Below are positions 51,599 through 62,248 of a stretch of 64,000 nt of DNA, in pieces; position 1 is the stretch's first letter; every line of letters starts with the position of its first letter. The stretch is from Naganishia liquefaciens. Taxonomy: Eukaryota; Basidiomycota; Tremellomycetes; Filobasidiales; Filobasidiaceae. A program made the translations under genes and the position numbers. The stretch lies in contig BLZA01000021.1 in NCBI GenBank assembly GCA_013423385.1, positions 496,001-560,000 on the forward strand. The letters are read 5' to 3'. Below the pieces are notes generated by a model. That model saw only the letters and a program-made list of their open reading frames with translations, searched no databases and was not told the origin of the DNA.

Positions 51599-51616
51599 GA
51601 TCATTGATCAATGATC
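51599..51616. repeat. 18-bp perfect palindrome
   Basis: GATCATTGATCAATGATC equals its own reverse complement over all 18 bases. It could bind a dimeric protein or form a cruciform; function unknown. Confidence 0.8.
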
Positions 51617-53410
51617 TACCATGGATGATCGATGAGCTAGTATGAATATGAAGACGGCAACTAAACGGAGCTTCTCTCGAAATCACACCTCACAATTCTC
51701 ATGCAAAATCAATCGTCTGGATTAGCTCGCGGCCACGTCGAGAGAATTTATTGATCGTACTATCGTATCTCAGAAATTGCTTTGATTCCATACGTCAATA
51801 AATGCACCTCTATGCCCGATCATGTGCGTGTACCAGATTTCAACTGAATGACAATACTTTTTGTACAAGTAGCACAAAGTGTCGTTCGACAAACATGCAT
51901 CAAAAAGTAGGCCGGTCAAAGAGACACCAAAGAGCGAGCGAGTATCAGATCAGCTAGCGCAGCGAGAGCACGGAAGCACACAAAGCTGAACGCTAGCTGA
52001 AGGTTGGACAGCGCAGCAAAGCCGGCAGCAAGCTTGGCAGCAGGAGAGAGTATGAACGGGAACAGACGACACCACTTTTACAAGCACAAGTATTGACATT
52101 AGCTTTGTCGTCTGGTATTTTCATCGCCTCTCGCTTCAAACTTTACCAATAATGTGTTCGACAACTCGGTAGCTGCTGTAAGGATCTAGTGGAAAATTCC
52201 TCATAGACCCTTCTCTGCCTTACAGTCCGAAGCCTTTTGCTCCATCTTGACCTTCTATCTTCTATCGGTTCCCTGCCAAGCCTTGTGCAATCAGGTTCTT
52301 TGGCCTTTGCCGGCGTCCTCTCCTTCCCTCCGTTGGGGCAGGTTTGTCGGAGGTATATGTGTTTGTGACTGCTGTGATATATGTCTGTGGCAGTATTTGT
52401 ACGCTGCATTTCCAAACTATCCGGGCCTTCTTTCTTCAAGCTCCTATCGCTGAACCTTCCGAGAAAGCTGCTACACTAGTGTACTCATCATCTCGTCGAC
52501 TAAAAGCTGTACTGGCTTGCTAGCTGGTTACGTGACTCTCTGTACTTGAACAGCTAATTGGAAAAGCTCTTCCATGCATGTTCCAGCCGCTATTCCCAAG
52601 CTGATCGTCACCAATCGGTTCACAGCGGAAAGCACAGAGCAGCTCTCGGGAACTGGCAAGCTAAAGGGGCGGATAACGTTGGCGATAAAAAGCTCTTTGC
52701 TAGGGTAGCTGCTAGAGTACTTTTGTTAGCTAATCCTGGTGGCCATTCCGGTCTTCTGTGCCGTAAACCGGCTATAACGCTTCCAGCGATAATGGCTGTT
52801 CGATGGGACTTTCGGAGCTGCTTTCGGTTGTCGTGGCGCAGCTGGACGAGCTGTCGGACGGGTTCTGTTCTCGCATATTCGCATATTGAAGTTCGCGGCC
52901 AGCTTCGCTAGCTGCGTGCGTAGTCGGGATTTTCGACATCCATCCTGGCCGCCTCTCGATCGAACGATGATCATTTATCGATGAGTGTCGTGTGGGACAG
53001 AGATCGCATTACGGCTATTGCCTGCCGGCGCACGTGTTGACCGGCCGGCGCCGGCCAAGTTGCACAGCGGCCACAGAGAAAACGCATTCTAGCAGCTTCC
53101 TGTCTACATCCCGCGATTAACTTCTATACCGTTTGCAAGCTAGTTGGCACCGGAACTTAGCCAGACAAGCAGTAAAGAACAGCTGCGGCAAGAAGCTCAT
53201 CGGTAGCCAAATGCAATCTAGGTGATTTTCGATCCGATTCCATGGCTTTTCGATGCATCAACATAGCTTGCAGATCGCTTTCGTTGCTGTTCCAGGGCTT
53301 CTTCATGACTAAACCACCTTGAAAGCCACTTAACCCGTGCTTATCATCAATATTTCATATATCGATGCGTCTGGAAGCTGTGGGGAATCAACCCGGTTTC
53401 ACTTTATCTG

Positions 53411-55608
53411 TTACGTCACTTCGAGGAAAATTCCGAAGTCGAGATCCACTTGCTGATCTCTCTCAAAGTCCGTCAGGCGAAGTCCCGGGAGTCGCTGTGA
53501 CCCTTGCATCATTGCCATATACCGCAGCCGCACGGATTGACACGATCTTGGCAGGAGCGGTGCCAACTTCAGGTCATTCTGAAGCATGATGAAGGGGTTC
53601 CGGTTGCGCTCATCTGCGAAGCGACAGCACGTGGGTCAACCCTATATTGACGGCAGCTGACTGCAGTGTACAACGAGACTCACCGGTTGACTTAGCCCGT
53701 GTAGCTTTGCGTCTCTGGGCACTGGCCAAATGAGTTGCAGGGCCGCTGATAGTTTGATTGCCATCAAGTTCACTCATAACCAACCGCACCGTCCTACCAG
53801 ACACGTTCAGAATGGTGACTTCAGCATCGATTGTGTCGAACAGAATGACCTTGTTCAGAATTGTGGAATCGCTGCTGACGGCGGTGGCTCCGCAACCTCC
53901 GGCTTCAATCAAGTTTAGGGAAACAACTAGATCTCGATGCAAGACTTTTGAGGCTTTCTTCGGCTGTGCGAATTGGCTGGATTGGCGTGAACGGGCAGAA
54001 GAAGGAGTAGAGAACGGCTGGTTCAAAGAATCGTTGATAGGCTTAAGATATGCTACTCTTGCTTGCAGATCCGCATTCTTCAATTCGAGGATTGTGTTCC
54101 ACGTCGAGGTGAATTGTGGCGTGAGATTCCCCTCGTGGAGGGAATACGCGAATCCGTCAATGTCGATACGCAAATGTTCGACCTTGCCGTTTGCGGAAAG
54201 ATACTGGTTGTGGATCTGGCTGGTGGCAGACGTTGACGCATCCGCCTTGATATTGTATACGAGATTATGTTGTGCGAATCTTTCCAGCCGAAAGGGAAAG
54301 TAATCCATCGCCTCGTCCTGGTTCGCCAAAAGATGCATGATTTCCGTTGACATGTGCGAGCCCTCTGTCTGACGGGTCGACACGCGCACATTGGTCACCT
54401 GGAACGCCAATCCGGATTGTCCATGGCCGGACTCAATCTCGATGCAAATCGTGCTTGTCAAGCTCTCGCTGTCATCAGTGTCTGTTGCCTGAACGAGAGG
54501 AATCGGCAGCGTGCGCATCTTGACGGTGATAGCCGAATACAGTGGCAACACGCTGCGATAAGATTTGCGAAGGACCATTGCTGGCTCTGGCCGGGCAAGG
54601 GTCGATGGTGTTCTCCTCGAGGGATCCTCGCTGACTTGTTCTCCTGGCTTGCGCAGACGACTCGAAGGGAGTGATACTATGCATGTGTCAGTGTTCTTGA
54701 CCCAAACAGAAAATGGAGGTGCCTACCTCCACCCAGACCTGCCAGTACGTCCCGCATTCCTATAATGCCTTCAACCGTGACGGTCTGATTCTCTGAGTGT
54801 TCTCCCTCCTCCCCACTTGGTTCCACCATTCCCGGCCGCGGTCCACCACTGGCGATACCAATCTCTCGTAGTGTCGCATGACACGTCAACGCGAATAGCG
54901 GATCTTGCATTTCCACATTCGCAAACGCCAATGGTACCCTTCCGATCCAGTATGCGGCAAGGCCTCCATCTTCACGCACAACCAAGCATTGCGTTTTCGC
55001 TACCGAATCCGTGTCTGTAGGGTTCCCGGAGAGCCCGCCTTCCCAGACTTGAACGCCTTCGGCTTGTGCATACTGTTGATATCCTGCTTGCATTCCTGGC
55101 ATGGGATTCGGTGTCACCGGCGGAAGACCGAGGTTGTTGCTGCTGCCGAGCTGAGGCTGGTGCGCAGACGGGCCGGAAATAGTCGCCCTGCGACGGATGA
55201 AACTGCATTGGGCCGTGAGCTACGATAGGGAAGATGTCAGGTTCGTTTGTGTGTAATTGTGCAGAAATGAGACATCGTTCATACCTTGATGGCTTCGCAT
55301 ATTCTCTGAAAGCTGGACAGCGATTCGTCATCTATTTGCTTTTCATTATTCCGGTATACTAAGCGACAAAGGTATATCAAATTTTCATCTGATATGGACA
55401 TTCAGCTGTGGTGTATGGGTTCCAGGCACAAGAAGCACACACCGTAGAAACAACAGTCTCTCTCCGAGCCATCATGCAGCTTCTGTAGCCACGCATTCAC
55501 GGCTGTTTCATCATTCGCTGGCGGTAACTCGAGACCATCGGGGCACCTCGGGAGGACGAGCGAGAGCTCTGCATCATGGAAGATGGACTTGTCGTCCACG
55601 AGCGACAT
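53411..55608 (-). CDS. TRS65: TRAPPII subunit Trs65
   Basis: Golgi-trafficking TRAPPII complex subunit. It starts MSLVDDKSIFHDAELSLVLP (55608). Phase-true splicing gives CCFY-DENLIYLCRLVYRNNEK, SLSSFQRICEAIK-LTAQCSFIRRR, then an N-terminal domain with AAYWIGRVPLAFANVEMQDP, a strand-rich block typical of Trs65. The middle has SYRSVLPLYSAITVKMRT (like the LRKxLPxxSxxxVRMR signature), FPFRLERFAQHNLVYNIKAD and VTILNVSGRTVRLVMSE. The last exon, NDLKLAPLLPRSCQSVRLRY...QRLPGLRLTD, matches the conserved Ig-like C-terminal domain (N-D-x-R-x-G-P-L-x-P-G-x-C), and the chain ends at the TAA at 53411. An intron near 53625-53690 must be removed to reach it. Shares a 232-bp divergent spacer with OXA1. Confidence 0.75.
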
Positions 55609-55786
55609 CGCAGGCTGCCATCTCGTTTGGTGCGCACGACGTCGTCCCCGTACATAGTGTGATTGCTCATATCCACGGCATGCCCCGCGTTCGATCGCCG
55701 GTCACGTGCCGGGAGTGGTGGTAGGGCTGGGCTGGCCAAAATCAAGTGAAACAGTCGGGTCGACTTTTATTCTCAGCTTGCACGAT

Positions 55787-55813
55787 CTGATATTCCTGAT
55801 ATTCCTGATATTC
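55787..55813 (+). repeat. Three tandem CTGATATTC units
   Basis: Three perfect 9-bp copies followed by a fourth partial (CTGA), 24-54 bp before the OXA1 start codon, so probably inside its promoter or 5' leader. Confidence 0.9.
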
Positions 55814-55840
55814 CTGAGCTGCGGTCATCATCATTGCAGT

Positions 55841-57686
55841 ATGCTCGCTCGCATCAGGATTTCTCGGGCTGGAGCCTCCCTGTAAGCTGTCCGGCTCCAT
55901 GGTGTCCCCGTAGCTTACCGGATCTTCCAAGGTCTAGGGCGCAGCGCCTTCCTGTCCGGCACCTTTCCGTTACATCCCGCATAGGCCTGATCGCACGGGA
56001 TAAGGCGTCGAGAAGCACCATTGCCTCGCAGATCTCGCTCTTGTCAAGTGCGACCAGATCATACTCGTCCAGTCCTGCGAATGCGGAAGGAGAGCCGATC
56101 CCGACTCAAGAACCGACACTCGCCGTCAATGGGTCCGATGCAGTCTCGACCGCTTCAGCGGCCACCGAGAATGCGGTCTCAAATATCGCGTCGAGTGCAG
56201 GAAGTGCTGTCGACAACGCGACATCCGCTATGACGCACGCCGCCGACAAAGTCAACATTCTGCACGCATCTTCGACGCCGCCAACGCAAACTCAGATAGC
56301 GCATGACATCCTGCCTCAACCCCCCGCAGACGCTGTGACGCCATCTATCGAACAGCTCATCGCCGCCAACCCCGATAATATCTCTGCCGTCCTCAACTCG
56401 CCTGAAGCCGTTCACGCAGCCATGCGGGTCGGAGACATGCACCTCATGGGCCTCACGCATGGCATGTTCAACTTTGCCGGATGGCTACGAGACGCACTCG
56501 AGATCATCCACGTAAACGCCGGCTTGCCCTGGTGGGGGACCATTGCGCTCGCCGCTGGTGTCATGCGACTCGCGCTATTCCCGCTTGTCGCACGGATGAA
56601 CGGCAACAATGCGCGAATGCAGGTCATCGCGCCGCAACAGCAAGTCATCATGGCCAAGATTCAGGACGCTTCCAAGCGCGGTGACAAGGGCGCGCAAATG
56701 ATCTACTCCCAGGAATTGAGAAAGTTGTGGGAGAAGAATAACTGCTCGCCCTTCAGGACCATGTTGTTGCCGATGGTACAAGTGCCGCTTTTCATGACCT
56801 TTTTCTTCGCCATTCGGGGAATGACAGCGTTGCCAGTGCCGCAGTTGAAAGAAGGTGGTCTTTTGTGGTTTACGGACCTGGTCGCCGCCGATCCGTACTA
56901 TATTTTGCCAACGACCTCCATGCTGTTGACTCTAGCAGTCATTGAGGTGAGTCAGCTGTCTATCGTAGAGGCGCATTGACTGATCTGTGAATTCCTAGAT
57001 CGGTGCTGATGGCACAGCTTCAAACAGCAGCAAGAGCCAGGCACATCTGAGGAATGGTATGAGGATGGCAACCATTGCGGCCATTCCGTTCATAGCGGCT
57101 ATGCCTGCGGTAAGTCTGTTGCTAAGATTTCGGCTCCGTTCTCAGCTAAACTCTTCATTCTCAGGGTTTGACATTTTACTGGACATTCTCAAATTCTCTT
57201 ACGGTTTTGCAAGCTGCATTGATCAAGAATAACACTATCAAACGACTACTGAACATCCCCCAGCCGCCACCTCAGCCTAAACTGAAGAACGTCGAAATCG
57301 AAAAGCCCCCGACATTGTTGGATACACTGAAAGCCGGACGTGATTTGATTACCAACCGATGGGCAAAGGCAAAGGAGAATGCGGAAGCTCATCAGCGCGC
57401 GGCGAGCAGTGCGAACGGAAGGCAGCCTCCCAAGGCTAGGTTGGCAGGTCTCGAGCAGTCCGAGATCATCAGGGAAGCCGCGCCGGCGTTTGCAGCGGAA
57501 GCGGCAAGATCGGCCGGCGAATCTACAACAGCCACAGCCGAGTCTGTCGTCGCAGCTAGCACAGCTCAACCAACAGTCACTGCATCGAAACCGGTCGCTT
57601 CACCGGTCGTGCGAAAGCTGTCATCTGCTCAGTCGGAGAAGGAGGCCAGGATAGCGGCTGCAAGATTACGGCGCCAGCGCAAGTGA
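55841..57686 (+). CDS. OXA1: Mitochondrial insertase Oxa1
   Basis: Inner-membrane insertase that places mitochondrially made and some imported proteins into the membrane. It starts MLARIRISRAGASL (55841), spliced to AQRLPVRHLSVTSRIGLIAR and ending near TRSYSSSPANA: an Arg/Ser-rich presequence. The YidC/Oxa1 domain reads MFNFAGWLRDALEIIHVNAG, LPWWGTIALAAGVMRLALFP, LVARMNGNNARMQVIAPQQQ, IYSQELRKLWEKNNCSPFRT, MLLPMVQVPLFMTFFFAIRG, PYYILPTTSMLLTLAVIE and, in the next exons, GADGT...AAIPFIAAMPA and GLTFYWTFSNSLTVLQ: five membrane segments. The C-terminal matrix tail is long and basic (KAKENAEAHQRAA to ARLRRQRK), as needed for ribosome binding. Four introns. The intron at about 55883-55931 lies inside the presequence. 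Confidence 0.93.
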
Positions 57687-57766
57687 TTCCCATAATGAGA
57701 ACACGTTGTAGGATACCATGATGCGAGAAAAGCTATACAATGCAAACTCCACGACTCCCGGACCCG

Positions 57767-60569
57767 CTAATCATTCAGGAGCAAATCATACCTGCCCCGT
57801 CCGGTCTTTTGCGGCTTGGATGTCGCCTTCTTCGCGGTCGGTGCCGGCGCTATCGGGCTTTCTGGACGCTCACGCTTCGGTTTGCTAGATTCCGTCGCTC
57901 CAAGAATACATCGCATGTCGAATCCTTCGATGACGGCTTGCACTAACCTCGTTTTGAGCTCGAGTTGTTCCGTGGTCAGCTTGGATAGACCGCTGTAGCC
58001 CTCCAAAACTTCGTGCCAAGTCGATCCCTCCAAGAATCGGTACACTGTCGTCTTCGTATCAGAGATCTCAGGCAAGAGGAGAGCCTGCGATAGGGTCATT
58101 ATATCGATAGCTGCCGCTGTAACATGTGCAACGATGTCCACATTTCTGTTTTGCAACAGAACTCCTGTTGGCTGAACAGGCTCGGAAGTTTCAAGCGATG
58201 AGCAAAGACTCCAAGACGCTGACGACCTGACAGACGCCTCGACCATCTTGGCGATTTCTGCGACTGTCCACGGTTTCCGGTTGCTAGTCCTCGACTCTTG
58301 CTGCAGACGTATTGCATGGCGCAATATACAAATGAGAGTCTGCCATTCTGCAGTCAGACTATGATTGCCGTGAATGCCAAACAGCGACAAAAGTTGCTGA
58401 TGACGGTCGTCCGGTTCTGCCATTACCGAACAAGGGGCAGCCTCCGAGCCCCAGCGTTCATTGTAAATCGTAATATCGTGTGGGCCGAGTGTTTGCGAAG
58501 CGCCGACTCGGTAGTATTCAGTGACCCGGATACCGGAGATTTCTTTGGCTTCAGTGATATCATCGCTCTCGACAGAGTCACGGTTTTTGGCTGCGAGGAT
58601 AAATTCCTCTTCATCCTCCGATGTGTCTGAGCCGTCCTCAGTCGTCTCAGAGATAACATTGCATTCCATCGCGCTATCTGGTTCGACAGGATCCCCTTCA
58701 GGGAAGACCTCTGCTCTATCCGATTGTGACACCGGGAACAGGTACAGGTTCGCGATGAATATGCGCCAAGCATCGGCTCGGATCTTCCTGCTGCTGTCCA
58801 GACCACTGAGCCAGACACCTTCGGGGTCCTGCAGATAGCTCTTGGAGTAGACGCGATCAGGCTGCGCGAATGACGCGAGTGCAGTCAGATTGCCGCCATT
58901 TCTGGCAAGCGTATACAGACGCCGGACCCGTCCTTGTTTGTCGGCGGGGTACATTGGCTGTGAGTCGGGGAGCGAGTCGGATAATGGTGCGACCTCGGAA
59001 GAACACTCGCAAAAGGGAAGATGTGAACAGCAGCTTGCCACGTTGGGTCGTCCTGCGTGTGCGAGCGTTTCATCCGAGTACAGGCCAAGACCAGAGGGTG
59101 TCGGCGGCAAGATATAATGACAGGTCGCTTCGATCATGGACGTGACCAGCTCCATGAAGGCCTCTTCATTAGCCGCGGGACGAACCAGCATGTTGCCAAC
59201 TACCAATGCCACGAGTGCGAATGCTTCGTCCCCGGCGTTCGAGGCGAGGGAAGCACCGAGTCCATTGGGTGTATTCCTCCCGCTTGTCGACGATGTGGGG
59301 CCGACCATCACACCTAGCCTTTTCCGCATGCGAGGCTGGCTTCCGGGAAGAAGCGCCTCCCGGATCACCCTCGCTACAATTTCGACGCGATCCCGTTTGG
59401 CCATTGAATCTTCGAAAAAGTAGGATCGACCTTGAGCCATTGTCGGCGAATGGTCTGTACCCAAGATCGTAGCGAACAGCGGGAGGTATGCCGCCGGTAT
59501 GCGAAGACGCGTGGCGAGTGCGGCGGGAGTGAAGATCGTCAGGAAAAGGGAGACAGTGCAAGCTGTTGGGGCATCAGCCATTTCGAGCAATGTTGGAAGT
59601 GTCGGTGGCAGCAAGTGGACTGAGGTCGTTGTCGTCGTTGTCTGATTCCGATCAGTGGTCTTGAGCGCTGTCGATTTGGATTTGCGAGATTTGACAGGCT
59701 GAAATCCATCCTCGGCATGGATCGCGTCCGCTGTACCAGTGGTAGTACTACTGTCTGCCGAGAATGTCTCTGTGACTTGAAGCTGCCACTGCATCATTTC
59801 AATCGGTATATATCCTTTGTAACCTCCAGCTTGTCCCGGGGGTTTGGCTCCCAGAATAGCGAAATCGCTATCGTTTCCAACGACGTACCCCTCCAATTCG
59901 TCCGCCAACGCAACGCAATACGCATCGGCTTCTCCTTCTGGTAGATGGAAAATCTGTATGCCATCATGGAGTCCATTGGCCTTGAGAGTATCGATCAAAG
60001 CTTGAAGGAGGAACGGTGGCAGGATAGGTTGATGAGCCAAGTACGACTTGTGAGAGCGAGAATGAGGTGACGTTCGGTAGAAGAGCAAACTACTTCGAAG
60101 AGGGCCTGCATATCGTTGGATCACCGTGTCGTGCTTTGCAGCAGGCGTCGGTCCTGCACGAGTTCAGTTGCGTACACGCAACGGGTCATTTTGACAGCTT
60201 ACCATCAAACACGAAATACGGCCGGCATCCAAGCGCCTTCAATGCTCGTAGAAACCTCTCGACAAGTCGCGAAAATGCCTGATAATCACCTCCTGTCGCC
60301 CATCTTAGGTTTTCCGGATAGATGCCCCACATGAATCTGCAGCACAACGACGAGACATGAGCATCACGTAAACTCAGTGAGACTAATTTTGCTCACCCCC
60401 ATCCATCTATGACTAGCGGTATCTCATTCTCTCGAGGCTCGAGAACCCGCTGGTGTTCAGCATTCTCGGTGTCTTCGGGCTCTAGACAAAGCCGGCGCTC
60501 AAGAACGAGGGATGTAGCCAGAGAGTTGCGGCCTTCGCGCAGGAATGTAGTGAGACCGGCAACGCCCAT
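57767..60569 (-). CDS. Asteroid-type XPG-domain protein
   Basis: Member of the XPG/FEN1 nuclease superfamily, asteroid branch; fungal members are uncharacterised. It starts MGVAGLTTFLREG (60569), the superfamily's N-terminal signature. Exons join as LVIDGWG, IYPENLRWATGGDYQAFSRL, RPYFVFDG-PTPAAKHDTVIQRY, AHQPILPPFLLQALIDTLK, IFHLPEGEADAYCVALADELEGYVVGNDSDF (catalytic E-x-EAD and NDSDFAIL motifs) and GYIPIEMMQW. The long C part, about 600 residues in one exon, has alternating helices (VDIVAHVTAAAIDIMTLSQA) and acidic disordered loops, ending TGRGRYDLLLND. Metal-binding acidic residues look present, so it could be an active nuclease, but asteroid proteins are often doubtful enzymes. Confidence 0.8.
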
Positions 60570-61103
60570 ATTCTCAAATAGCGTGGATATCACGAAGACG
60601 GAGAGGAATGGCGGTTTTTTGCCCCTTCTCTATCCCTTGCTTTCATCCTCTCAAAGTCGAGCTTCAATCAGAAACCTCTTCACCGGCCCGATCGCCGATC
60701 AACCTGGGTGACCCGAGAGTCGGAGAAGGGTGACGTCAGCTTTCACCCGGTGTCTTTCTGAAACGCGACTGTTGAATGGCATTTGAACAATTACAGATCG
60801 CCACGGTTCACCCGTGAATGACACCCTTCCTCCACGACTCGCGCCCCGATTCGCTTCTTGTGTGGCTCGATACAATCGATCACAGTTGCGTCCGACAGTT
60901 CAACATTTTCGATACCCATGAAACATGATCAAGCGGAACAGCTAAGAAAAGCGGGTTTGTATAGAAAGGAAATTAAACATGTCAACGTCGGAGCGTGCAA
61001 CATTGAAAATTCGGTGAAGGCAGTTCCTGGGTCGATGTCATAAGGTCCTTCTTCCATTTGAGTGAGTGTGTCACCACTGTTTTAGCTTGTACGAAAGAAC
61101 TCA

Positions 61104-61161
61104 GTCGGGCGGAAGACCCGTCCCGTACATTCGTCGGGCGGAAGACCCGTCCCGTACATTC
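61104..61161 (+). repeat. Perfect 29-bp tandem duplication
   Basis: The 29-bp unit starting GTCGGGCGGAAGACCCGTCC occurs twice with no gap (61104-61132 and 61133-61161) and no difference, so it is probably recent. Each unit contains GGGCGG...CCCGTCCCG, which could fold back on itself. Confidence 0.95.
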
Positions 61162-61996
61162 GAGTTGAAACTCGATCGCAAGTCCCAGCGCAAGCGCTAC
61201 GTCGTCCCTTGACCACCACGGCTTCCGCGATTTTTGCCAGTGTCCCCAGGCGCCCGATATGCACGATAGGTAGGCTGGAACTTCGGGACCAGCTTGGTCG
61301 GATTTTAACAATGATTGTTGCGTGTCTGGAACATGATCCCAAACCCACTATCCGAGCAATGACGTGACGCTCGCGTCTACTATGACATCGCCCGCGCCGC
61401 TGGCTGACCGCAATCATCTGCCCGTCTCGTTCTGCTCTTCGAACCGTGATTATCGTCCGTCAACGTGCTATGCAAACGTACGAAGTCACAATTATTGGGA
61501 GATGAAGCTATCATCGCGAGAACATTTGGAATTAAATGTCGACGCGTTCTGCTCAATGTTTAAGCCTTGTCATTGCAGCAAAAGTTGACATATCACTTCC
61601 AGACTCCCGCGACATCATCCGGAGCCATCGAGGACCCCTAGGTTTGTTCCAGCGTATAGGATGGCGCCTCAGGACCCTTAAAAAGTGACAAACAGCTAGT
61701 CCTCTCAACCTGGATCGAACAAACGCAGTGAGGAATTGATTGAGCGAATGAGCTGTTGGATGCCGTGTACAGCTGAATTAGCGGTCAGGTATGAATTCGG
61801 CTCGTTCCCCAGTATCGTCAAGCGCCGGCGAGGAGGCGGTCAACCGCACTATGGAGCCTTTCCTCGCCTTTTTGAGACTGGCAAAGGGTGCCGTTTAGCC
61901 GGGACGCCGCTGGTGCCGCCGTCATCTGATCCATTGCTATCCTGAAGTGATTAGTGTGAGGGGCTTCTTCAGTGTCCAGTGGGAAGTTGCTCGTAA

Positions 61997-62033
61997 ACTA
62001 GTACTGCTCGGACTGTCGATCAGGAGTACTAGT
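61997..62033. repeat. 9-bp perfect inverted repeat, 19-bp loop
   Basis: ACTAGTACT (61997-62005) and its reverse complement AGTACTAGT (62025-62033), about 118 bp upstream of tRNA-Tyr. May be chance or a binding site. Confidence 0.6.
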
Positions 62034-62150
62034 ACTGCCGCGCCAGATGCATCGAGTGTGCAGAAGCTGTTGCTGTATTCTGAGCTATTTTGAGAGTTCT
62101 CGATTTTGATGTATCTCTTGTTTCCTTTTGGGTGTCCTCAATCACAACAG

Positions 62151-62248
62151 CCCTCGATAGCTCAGTTGGAAGAGCGCGGCATTGTAATGGTAAACAACCA
62201 CATGAATGCGACCTGCCGCGGTCACCTGTTCGATCCAGGTTCGAGGGA
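62151..62248 (+). tRNA. tRNA-Tyr (GTA), with intron
   Basis: The acceptor CCCTCGA (62151-62157) pairs perfectly with TCGAGGG (62241-62247), giving the C1-G72 pair that is the eukaryotic tyrosine identity element; discriminator A at 62248. D arm GCTC-AGTTGGAA-GAGC. Anticodon stem CGGCA (62177-62181) pairs with TGCCG (62214-62218); anticodon GTA at 62184-62186. A 25-nt intron (62188-62212) follows position 37. T arm ACCTG-TTCGATC-CAGGT. A T run at 62252 terminates transcription. Confidence 0.95.
62188..62212 (+). other. tRNA-Tyr intron
   Basis: 25-nt intron one base 3' of the anticodon, the standard place; eukaryotic tRNA-Tyr genes nearly always carry one. Confidence 0.85.

Larger units (their letters stand above)
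50341..53410. other. 3-kb gene-free block, AGCT-enriched
   Basis: The longest stretch without a gene in the window. I found no coding frame with a known domain, no tRNA and no recognisable transposon. From about 50,820 to 53,360 the tetranucleotide AGCT occurs about 55 times by hand count, where about 10 are expected by chance, often as GCTAGC/CAGCTG/AAGCTT contexts. It also holds a CA microsatellite and an 18-bp perfect palindrome, listed separately. The left 500 bp would be the promoter of the Zn2Cys6 gene. Confidence 0.6.
60570..62150. other. Long spacer before tRNA-Tyr, no gene seen
   Basis: About 1.6 kb without a recognisable protein or RNA gene. Two small repeats (61104-61161 and 61997-62033) are listed separately. 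Confidence 0.5.

Noticed and set aside
50341-53410. Transposon or LTR element in the gene-free block
   Set aside because: I found no long terminal or inverted repeats, no target-site pattern and no reverse transcriptase, integrase or transposase motif.
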